This document shows positions 1-4,923 of a DNA stretch of 6,816 nucleotides, piece after piece. The stretch's first letter is position 1; each line of letters begins with the position of its first letter. The notes under the pieces were generated by a model. The model ran no database searches, had not been told where the DNA came from, and saw only the letters and a list, made by a program, of their open reading frames with translations. The stretch covers positions 1 to 6,816 of the forward strand of contig JALFCJ010000241.1 in assembly GCA_022771185.1 (NCBI GenBank). The letters run 5' to 3'. The DNA is from Spirochaetales bacterium (GTDB taxonomy: Bacteria > Spirochaetota > Spirochaetia > Sphaerochaetales > Sphaerochaetaceae). Both the position numbers and the translations under genes were made by a program.

Positions 1-617
1 GCATTGATGCCGAGTCCACAAGCTTTGGCTTCCTCTAGCATTTCTTCATTTATGACTTTGTACTCTGGATGCAGGAATGAGAATCCTACTTCTTTTGAAA
101 GGTATGATATATGCTTAATGTTAATAGGATTTGAAAACAAAAATCCCATTTTGCACTCAGGGAGGTATCTCTGCATTATCACAAGTGAAAGAGGATTGAA
201 GGAAGAAAAGATCACTTTGTCTTCAATACCATATTTCTTGATCAAAGAAGCCACCTTCTCTTCTATCCCTGGATAGTAAATGACACCAGTCTTCAGCTCC
301 ACATTAGCCTTCATACCACTCTCTTTAATAAAAGCACAAAACTCATCGAAAGATGGAACATAAGCATCAAACTTATCATCCATGGTCTTGGAAGCCTTGA
401 TTTTTGTTATTTCAGAGAGTGTACACTCACAAACCTTTTTATCGACTCCTGTAGTACGTAGTATATTCTCGTCGTGAATGACTACAACCTCTCCATCTTT
501 TGTAAGGTGGACATCTGTCTCAATACCATCAGCTCCAGCATCTCTTGCAGCCTCAAAAGCCACCATAGTATTTTCTGGATACCTAGCTGAAAATCCTCTA
601 TGAGCCCAAACTATCAT
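1..617 (-). CDS. ugpQ: Glycerophosphodiester phosphodiesterase, UgpQ-like (3' end cut by window)
   Basis: Hydrolyses glycerophosphodiesters from phospholipid turnover to sn-glycerol 3-phosphate and an alcohol, feeding lipid or phosphate salvage. The 205 visible codons start MIVWAHRGFS, so the catalytic HR pair (H6, R7) lies at the very N-terminus with no signal peptide, pointing to a cytosolic UgpQ-type enzyme. The other family landmarks are in order: the metal-binding E33-x-D35 in GIETDVHLTKDG, the H48-D49 pair in VVVIHDEN, and E107 in NVELK. The frame runs open to the window edge just before the usual final strand and helix, so roughly 30 residues are probably missing. The start is fixed by GGAGGG six bases upstream. 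It lies 52 bases downstream of the Abi_2-like gene on the same strand, with no terminator seen between them, so readthrough is possible. The family call is secure; the exact substrate is not. Confidence 0.93.
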   Translation of the reverse strand, partial: MIVWAHRGFSARYPENTMVAFEAARDAGADGIETDVHLTKDGEVVVIHDENILRTTGVDKKVCECTLSEITKIKASKTMDDKFDAYVPSFDEFCAFIKESGMKANVELKTGVIYYPGIEEKVASLIKKYGIEDKVIFSSFNPLSLVIMQRYLPECKMGFLFSNPINIKHISYLSKEVGFSFLHPEYKVINEEMLEEAKACGLGIN

Positions 618-623
618 ATTAGT

Positions 624-629
624 CCCTCC
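624..629 (-). promoter_or_regulatory. Ribosome binding site of the phosphodiesterase gene
   Basis: The minus strand reads GGAGGG followed by a 6-base spacer and ATG at 617. This strong SD fixes the start immediately before the catalytic HRG motif. Confidence 0.85.
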
Positions 630-669
630 AAAGCCATAATATAATACAAAAAATCAAGAGAGAAATAAA

Positions 670-1557
670 TCAAGCACGTTTAGCCTCTTGATTGGTTTTG
701 TTATCACTAATAAAGCCTATTCTAGATGGTGCTATTGAGTATTTATCAAGTAACAACCACACTTTATTCTCTAGACTCAAGTCAAAGTGACTCTCTTCAA
801 CACCATTAAGATAATCTAAAGCCAAGATAAGATTTCCTATCATATTTACTTTGTTGTTCCAAAGAGGAAAACGGGAAACAAGATTCTTCGGGCACTCCAT
901 ATCATCAAGAAACACATGATCTACCAATTTGTTTCTAAACTGCGCCAGTCCGCTGACATAGGATGCAATATTTAGCCACTGGGAGAAATGATACTCATCC
1001 ATTCCATACTCATTGGCAATGATTCTTGCAACTTCTCTCGGGAAAGTCATGTCATAGTCCATCCATATTGCTTCGAAACTTGCCTTTGCCAGCTTTTCCC
1101 TATTCATATAGTTGATACTATGCTCCGAGATTATACCACTCCAATCATTCTCTTCCGCCCAAGTAGAAATACTCTCACCAAGCTTTGGCTCAAGATTATT
1201 TCTAAAGAAAGATAAAGAGATGGACAACTCTCCACAAAGATCGTTATTGAAGAGTATGTCATCAATAATCCTATCAAGAGTTGTACCAGGAATGAAAACT
1301 AATTCTCCAAGTGCATTCTCGATACTATAAAGCTTTGCATAGGACATAAACTTGTCTTTTCCCATACTCTGAATTACTTCCAAAGCTCTATCATCCTCAC
1401 CTTCCAAACCATTATTCTTTAAGCCTTGAAGTAAGCTCTCTGAAGAAGCCTTGTCTAGTTTGGAATTGTCGAAGCCATTCTCACCAAATTCATTGTGAGA
1501 AACTACATAGTGTTCCACATCCAGGAAACACATAGGTGACATAGAATCTTTATTCAT
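670..1557 (-). CDS. Abi_2 family (AbiD/AbiF-like) protein with HEPN-type RN-x4-H motif
   Basis: This is a probable abortive-infection protein; proteins of the group act as HEPN-fold RNases or translation inhibitors. Seen in the 295 residues: an N-terminal stretch with the Abi_2 pattern of a long helix ending in LKNNGL (46-51), then a helix and YAKLYSIE (73-80). GTTLDRIIDD (91-100) and a helical block 101-136 occupy the place of the family's GTTFxxIxxLYxFDxxLR segment. Residues 191-214 resemble the family's WLxxLxxxRNxxAHH and contain R208-N209 and H214, a typical R-x5-H HEPN motif, although the usual AH is DH here and the spacing is one residue longer. It is soluble, with no signal peptide or membrane span. 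The start has an excellent SD (AGGAGGG, 5-base spacer) that is complementary to an upstream leader segment. The adjacent metabolic genes give no functional context. The family assignment is pattern recognition, not a search; a diverged Abi-like hypothetical protein is the cautious reading. Confidence 0.68.
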   Translation of the reverse strand: MNKDSMSPMCFLDVEHYVVSHNEFGENGFDNSKLDKASSESLLQGLKNNGLEGEDDRALEVIQSMGKDKFMSYAKLYSIENALGELVFIPGTTLDRIIDDILFNNDLCGELSISLSFFRNNLEPKLGESISTWAEENDWSGIISEHSINYMNREKLAKASFEAIWMDYDMTFPREVARIIANEYGMDEYHFSQWLNIASYVSGLAQFRNKLVDHVFLDDMECPKNLVSRFPLWNNKVNMIGNLILALDYLNGVEESHFDLSLENKVWLLLDKYSIAPSRIGFISDNKTNQEAKRA

Positions 1558-1716
1558 GCCTACCCTCCTACATAAGAGTCTTGTACCCTATCCTTGACTA
1601 ACGTCGGGCACAGGAGGGGGCATAGGCTAAAGGATTAAAAACTTAAATCTAACGGTCTGGTGAGACTGCTCCCGGATCTTTTCCAGACAAATTCTAATAA
1701 TTACAAACAAGCCTTA
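1558..1716 (-). ncRNA. Structured leader or small RNA upstream of the Abi_2-like gene
   Basis: A transcript from the candidate promoter at 1722-1730 would carry about 155 untranslated bases before the ATG at 1557. In RNA sense, the first element is GUCUGG (1688-1683) pairing with CCAGAC (1660-1655); inside it AGAU can pair with GUCU, giving a 6+4 bp stem with a CCGGGAGCA loop. Next, GCCUA-UGCC-CCCUCCU (1627-1612) pairs with AGGAGGGUAGGC (1569-1558), burying the SD. AUCCUU (1635-1630) can also pair with AAGGAU (1595-1590), which would form a pseudoknot with the SD helix. It matches no riboswitch class I know. Structured RNAs next to abiF-type genes are established, so this may be a regulatory or antitoxin RNA. 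The RNA ends and function are inferred. Confidence 0.5.
1563..1569 (-). promoter_or_regulatory. Ribosome binding site of the Abi_2-like gene, sequestrable
   Basis: AGGAGGG on the minus strand lies 5 bases before the ATG at 1557. It is perfectly complementary to CCCUCCU of the leader (plus-strand 1612-1618), so translation may depend on the fold of the leader. Confidence 0.8.
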
Positions 1717-1721
1717 AATAC

Positions 1722-1730
1722 AATATAGCA
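1722..1730 (-). promoter_or_regulatory. Candidate extended -10 promoter for the Abi_2-like gene
   Basis: The minus strand reads TGCTATATT, an extended -10 (TGn plus TATATT). The best -35 at 17 bases is TTTATT, which is weak, as often tolerated with an extended -10. It would start transcription near 1715. A perfect TATAAT also sits further upstream at 1900-1905 (minus), but its TTGAAT/TTTGAA partner is only 14-15 bases away. Confidence 0.4.
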
Positions 1731-1821
1731 CACATTAAAAGAGAAATAAATATCATATTCTCTTAAATTTTCAAAACTTTTGTTTATGATATAGTTAGAT
1801 TAATGCATTTAATAGCGTTAT

Positions 1822-1862
1822 AAGTTACTTAATGTGCCCTAAAAACTGAGATTAAGTAACTT
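1822..1862. repeat. 12-bp perfect inverted repeat in an AT-rich gene-free stretch
   Basis: AAGTTACTTAAT (1822-1833) and ATTAAGTAACTT (1851-1862) are perfect inverted copies around a 17-base loop. In the plus sense the stem runs into TTTTAG, a weak U-tract, so it could terminate a plus-strand transcript, although no plus gene precedes it. CTAAAA (1839-1844) and TTTTAG (1861-1866) offer an alternative 6-bp pairing. The surrounding bases 1735-1978 hold no ORF with an SD and nothing else I can support. Confidence 0.6.
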
Positions 1863-1978
1863 TTAGCCGTATCAATAGAAATAAACCACATAGTAAGCCA
1901 TTATATAAGCTATCGACATATTCAAATTTATCTGGTATTTCGGATTCTAGCTTTTATAGGAGAAAGACTCATTTAATT

Positions 1979-2000
1979 GGGGCTACATTTCTGCAGCCCC
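1979..2000 (-). terminator. Hairpin terminator of the ABC transporter operon
   Basis: Read on the minus strand, GGGGCUGCA-GAAA-UGUAGCCCC forms a 9-bp stem (one G-U pair) capped by a GNRA tetraloop, 10 bases after the stop codon of the permease fusion. The plus-strand version has an A-C mismatch where the minus strand has G-U, so the minus orientation fits better. The tail is AAUUAAAU rather than a full U-tract, so termination may be incomplete. Confidence 0.7.
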
Positions 2001-2010
2001 ACTCCTTTCT

Positions 2011-3519
2011 TTAATCCCACTGTTTGATTCCCTTCAGAATCTTTTCCTGACTTCTTCGTCTAGGATTTATACGTTTCTCTATCACTTTGACTACTTTAGT
2101 CATCAATGCAGCGATCACAAAGTAAATGATAGCAGTAAGAATGAGAGGGAAGAAAGCTTCATAAGTTCTACTTCTTATAAGGTCACTTATCTTAGTAAGG
2201 TCCAGGACAGCAATGTATCCTACAACTGATGTTTCCTTAATAAGTGTAACGACTTCGTTTCTATAAAGAGGAAGGAAATGCTGTGCAGCCTGTGGCAGGA
2301 GGATTCTGAAGAAGCTCTGACTATCAGAGTAACCAAGAGCTGTTGAAGCCTCAAACTGCCCCTTTCCAACTGCATTGTAACCTACCCTAAGCATCTCTAT
2401 CATTGCAATGGCGAACATGAGGGTGAAGCCCACAACAGATACCCACAGACCACTTAGACGAGTGGAGCCGAAAACAATGTAGTAGAGAATCATCAACAAC
2501 AATACTGTCGGCATTCCATGTATAAGCCACATAAAGAAGTTTGTTATACCGTTTGCCACCTTATTGCCATGTCTGCAGAGCATAAACACTGCAAAGCCAA
2601 GAATAGTACCGAATACGATGGACGCAAGAGTGATGAGGACTGTGACGCCTGCACCCTGTACAAACAACTTCCATCTGTTTTCTCTTACAAATGTCTTGTA
2701 GAAGCTATTTTTGAGGCTCTGGAAGAATCCAATCTCACTTGTATCTTCGCCCAATATAACAAGTCTGATGGGTGTTGTGTAATATACATCGGAGAGAGTA
2801 CCTGTCTCGTTTCTCTCTTCACTTACTACAATGTTCATTCCAAGATCATACTTACCTGTTTCGACTCCCGGAGCAATCGCTTCGAAAGGAACTTCGAAGA
2901 ACTGTGGAGTATAACCATAAGCACGACAGAAACGACATACAAAGTCAACGTCATAACCTGCAAGATGTCCGTTACTAACAAAGGAGAAAGGCTCATATCC
3001 CCCCTCTACTGCAACTGAGAGTGTTCCGTTCTCTCCTGTAAAGCCAGTGATATCGCAGGTATCTGTTTCAGGGTCGAAGTCTGCAATCCAATAATCATAG
3101 AGTTCATCCATCAATCCACTTTTTGTGCTGTCTTTGATGAATTGGTTGATTTCTTTAAGAATCCTATCCTGTCTATCATTGTTTCCAATAATACAAGTAG
3201 CGTTTATGTATCCGGCAGGTTCCTCGAGACACTCCAATTCAGGATGGTTTGCCTTCTGTACTCCGAAACTGACTTCTTCAATAAGGTATGCATCTACCTT
3301 TCCTGAAGTAAGGGCGTAGATCATATCATTAGGCATCGTGTAATACTGGAAAGTAGTGTCTGGCACTCTGTCTCTGATTAAGTCTTCGTAGAGAACGGCT
3401 GTCTGTACACCGATATTACTGCCGTTTAAGTCTTCGATAGTCTCAATCTTTCCTTTGGCAGAGAAGACAGCGGAAACTGCAACTACTGCAACAAGCAAAA
3501 GAATTAGTATCTTTTTCAT
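2011..3519 (-). CDS. Fused substrate-binding protein and permease of a polar amino-acid ABC importer
   Basis: Captures an amino acid outside the membrane and forms its channel; the partner is the ATPase encoded just upstream. The 502-residue protein starts MKKILILLL, a signal peptide or anchor without a lipobox cysteine. Residues 25-149 resemble lobe 2 of SBP_bac_3 proteins (DLNGSNIGVQTAVLYEDL, then SGKVDAYLIEE, ending with the closing helix DELYDYWI). Residues 165-256 resemble lobe 1 (LSVAVEGGYEPFSF, AGYDVDF, GKYDLGMNIVVSEERN), so lobe order is permuted. Residues 278-484 are a HisM/GlnP-type permease with several membrane spans and the EAA loop (E390 to LPQA, about 390-411) that docks on the ATPase. 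ATG at 3519 is chosen over 3537 because AGGAGGAG lies between them and ATGA overlaps the ATPase stop. The ligand is unknown; glutamine, histidine or arginine types are all possible. Confidence 0.9.
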   Translation of the reverse strand: MKKILILLLVAVVAVSAVFSAKGKIETIEDLNGSNIGVQTAVLYEDLIRDRVPDTTFQYYTMPNDMIYALTSGKVDAYLIEEVSFGVQKANHPELECLEEPAGYINATCIIGNNDRQDRILKEINQFIKDSTKSGLMDELYDYWIADFDPETDTCDITGFTGENGTLSVAVEGGYEPFSFVSNGHLAGYDVDFVCRFCRAYGYTPQFFEVPFEAIAPGVETGKYDLGMNIVVSEERNETGTLSDVYYTTPIRLVILGEDTSEIGFFQSLKNSFYKTFVRENRWKLFVQGAGVTVLITLASIVFGTILGFAVFMLCRHGNKVANGITNFFMWLIHGMPTVLLLMILYYIVFGSTRLSGLWVSVVGFTLMFAIAMIEMLRVGYNAVGKGQFEASTALGYSDSQSFFRILLPQAAQHFLPLYRNEVVTLIKETSVVGYIAVLDLTKISDLIRSRTYEAFFPLILTAIIYFVIAALMTKVVKVIEKRINPRRRSQEKILKGIKQWD

Positions 3520-4634
3520 TTCTGCTCCTCCTGCCATTTGAAGTTCATCTCAATCTGATGACTAAAGCCTTCTTTGTCATCAACAAGGTCTTTCTGTTGA
3601 TATGTTGTGGTAGGCTCTTCAAGGAGAGAAAGGAAGACTTTACTTGACTTGGCTTCCTTGATATCGAATGTATTTCCGTTATACTTGATGATCATAGTAA
3701 GAACATCGAGCTTCTCTGAATACTCGACTTTTACAAGAATATCAGGGTTATCGGACTCGGCTGCGATATTGTTGATACAGATTTCTTCAAGAGCAAGAGT
3801 AAGCTTAGTAAGACGCTCTGCTTCGATCAAAAGCTTCTCACCATATTTCTGCAGTTCTTCGCTAATAGATTCCATATCGAAGTCTGTGCTGTCGATTCTG
3901 TAAGAAAGAGTAGAGAGACGCTGGATAAAACGTCTTGTCTTTTCTCTCTTTGGATGCTCGAAGATATCTTTAGGAGAACCTTCTTCGTAGATTGTGCCAT
4001 CGTACATAAAGAAGATTCTATTGGAGATCTTTCTGGCAAAATCCATTTCGTGGGTGACGATCATCATTGTTCTTCCGCTTTTGGCAAGAACCTTGATAAC
4101 AGACTGAACTTCTCCGATCATGCTTGGATCCAAAGCAGAAGTAGGCTCATCGAATAGGATGATGTCCGGGTCCATTGCAAGTGTTCTTGCAATAGCAATT
4201 CGCTGCTGCTGACCGCCAGAGAGTTCATCTGGATATGAAAAAACTTTTGAAGAAAGACCTACTGAGTCCAAGAGGTACATAGCTTTGTCATAAGCTTCTT
4301 GTCTTGATCTACCTAGTAGTGTTATCTGAGGATTCATAATATTCTCAATGACTGTCAGATGACCGAATAGGTTGAAAGATTGGAATACCATTCCCATCTT
4401 TTTTCTAACCTCATTGAGGTTGCATCCACGCTTTGTAATATCCTGACCATCCACAATAATACTGCCACTTGTGGGTTCGCAGAGCATGTTGATACATCTT
4501 AGTAGTGTCGATTTACCAGTTCCAGAGGGTCCGATTATTGATATCACATCCCCGTTGTTGATAGTAACATTAATATCCTTGAGAGGGATTGTTTCATCAT
4601 CGAACTCTTTTCTTAAGTGTTTGATCTCAATCAT
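3516..4634 (-). CDS. glnQ: Polar amino-acid ABC transporter ATPase with C-terminal GHKL (anti-sigma-like) domain
   Basis: Hydrolyses ATP at the inner face of the membrane to power the fused SBP-permease encoded next. Residues 1-240 are a complete GlnQ/HisP-type ATPase: Walker A GPSGTGKST (35-43), Q-loop Q85, signature LSGGQ (138-142), Walker B IILFDE (D162, E163), D-loop SALD and switch H195. Family members normally stop near 240-250; this one has 372 residues. The extra 125 resemble an RsbW/SpoIIAB-type HATPase: a long helix with LTLALEEICINN (278-289) giving the N-box E284/N288, strands at 299-317, YNGNTFD (318-324) where DxGxxF is expected, and a closing strand near 360. The G1-box Asp is absent, so ATP binding by this part may be lost. 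The SD is weak and the start overlaps the stop of a 38-codon ORF by ATGA, suggesting coupled translation. The ATPase call is certain; the extension is inferred from its pattern. Confidence 0.93.
   Translation of the reverse strand: MIEIKHLRKEFDDETIPLKDINVTINNGDVISIIGPSGTGKSTLLRCINMLCEPTSGSIIVDGQDITKRGCNLNEVRKKMGMVFQSFNLFGHLTVIENIMNPQITLLGRSRQEAYDKAMYLLDSVGLSSKVFSYPDELSGGQQQRIAIARTLAMDPDIILFDEPTSALDPSMIGEVQSVIKVLAKSGRTMMIVTHEMDFARKISNRIFFMYDGTIYEEGSPKDIFEHPKREKTRRFIQRLSTLSYRIDSTDFDMESISEELQKYGEKLLIEAERLTKLTLALEEICINNIAAESDNPDILVKVEYSEKLDVLTMIIKYNGNTFDIKEAKSSKVFLSLLEEPTTTYQQKDLVDDKEGFSHQIEMNFKWQEEQK
3525..3532 (-). promoter_or_regulatory. Ribosome binding site deciding the start of the SBP-permease gene
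   Basis: AGGAGGAG on the minus strand lies 5 bases before ATG 3519, inside the end of the ATPase gene. It falls downstream of the alternative ATG at 3537, which therefore lacks this site. Confidence 0.85.
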
Positions 4635-4747
4635 TGCACATCCACAGGACGGAATGAGTGCAGAAAAGAATTACTTTTGGCGATATTGGGTCCCGCATCT
4701 AAATGTCTGGCCCTCTCACCTCTCTTCTTTCTCTTTGCCCTAATCAT
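4631..4747 (-). CDS. Small basic leader ORF (38 aa) coupled to the ABC ATPase
   Basis: This ORF begins MIRAKRKKRGERARH and ends FRPVDVQ. The first 15 residues are strongly basic and the rest has no membrane segment. It has its own SD, GGTGA within AAGGTGAG, 6 bases before ATG 4747, and lies about 30 bases after the predicted transcription start. Its TGA overlaps the ATPase ATG in the sequence ATGA, and the ATPase has no good SD of its own. It may be a translated coupling leader or a real small protein. I recognise no family, and chance cannot be excluded at this length. Confidence 0.5.
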   Translation of the reverse strand: MIRAKRKKRGERARHLDAGPNIAKSNSFLHSFRPVDVQ

Positions 4748-4779
4748 ACCGTCTCACCTTGAAATGAATTTTTTAATAG

Positions 4780-4802
4780 CCCCCTTATAGAATATGTGGG
4801 GG
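4780..4802. repeat. GC-rich inverted repeat across the operon's -10 box
   Basis: CCCCC (4780-4784) and GGGGG (4798-4802) flank TTATAGAATATGT, in which TATA and TATG can pair further around GAA. It lies between divergent genes with no following U-tract, so it is more likely an operator or DNA-structure element than a terminator. No regulator is encoded nearby. Confidence 0.45.
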
Positions 4803-4812
4803 GGAGGGTCAA
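4784..4812 (-). promoter_or_regulatory. Sigma-70-type promoter of the ABC transporter operon
   Basis: The minus strand has -35 TTGACC (4812-4807), a 17-base spacer (4806-4790) and -10 TATAAG (4789-4784), each one base from consensus. Transcription would start near 4777. The spacer contains a run of seven C, and the -10 is followed by four more G, so a GC-rich inverted repeat (4780-4802) straddles the -10 box. Confidence 0.7.
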
Positions 4813-4831
4813 TAGGAATAAAGACAATATT

Positions 4832-4861
4832 TTGAAAAAAACCCGAAAAAGAAAAAAATAT
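4832..4861 (+). promoter_or_regulatory. Possible promoter of the MATE-mutT pair
   Basis: TTGAAA (4832-4837) and AAATAT (4856-4861) are separated by 18 A-rich bases, giving a start near 4868 and a leader of about 55 bases. The -10 is poor. A TCTAAT at 4865-4870 is a better -10 but has no -35 at the right distance. Confidence 0.3.
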
Positions 4862-4911
4862 GGCTCTAATGGGTGATTGACCAAAGAAAAGTAAAAGTTC
4901 AACGTGTTGCG

Positions 4912-4917
4912 AGGGAG
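4912..4917 (+). promoter_or_regulatory. Ribosome binding site deciding the start of the MATE gene
   Basis: AGGGAG lies 6 bases before ATG 4924. The longer GTG start at 4873 has no SD, so the shorter protein is preferred. Confidence 0.8.
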
Positions 4918-4923
4918 AAAAAC

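Noticed and set aside
618..669. TATTAT-like promoter for the phosphodiesterase gene
   Set aside because: TTGATT and TATTAT are about 21 bases apart and the region is simply AT-rich; not strong enough to call.
1655..1690. GAUCCGGGAGCAG resembling a TPP riboswitch or SRP RNA core
   Set aside because: The other conserved parts (CUGAGA of TPP, the GGAAGCA-type tetraloop region and long stem of SRP RNA) are absent.
1870..1920. 15-codon ORF on the minus strand in the gene-free region
   Set aside because: No SD, very short, and of low-complexity Tyr/Val composition typical of AT-rich noncoding DNA.
2518..3018. 166-codon open frame on the plus strand
   Set aside because: It is antisense to the well-supported SBP-permease gene, has no SD and shows no recognisable domain.
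3520..3537. Upstream ATG start (3537) for the SBP-permease gene
   Set aside because: The SD AGGAGGAG lies downstream of it, and ATG 3519 gives a clean signal peptide and an ATGA overlap.
4780..4808. CCCCC/GGGGG hairpin as an intrinsic terminator
   Set aside because: No U-tract on either strand, and it sits on a promoter between divergent genes.
4873..4923. GTG start adding 17 residues to the MATE protein
   Set aside because: No SD precedes it and the added residues are not family-like; ATG 4924 has AGGGAG at good spacing.
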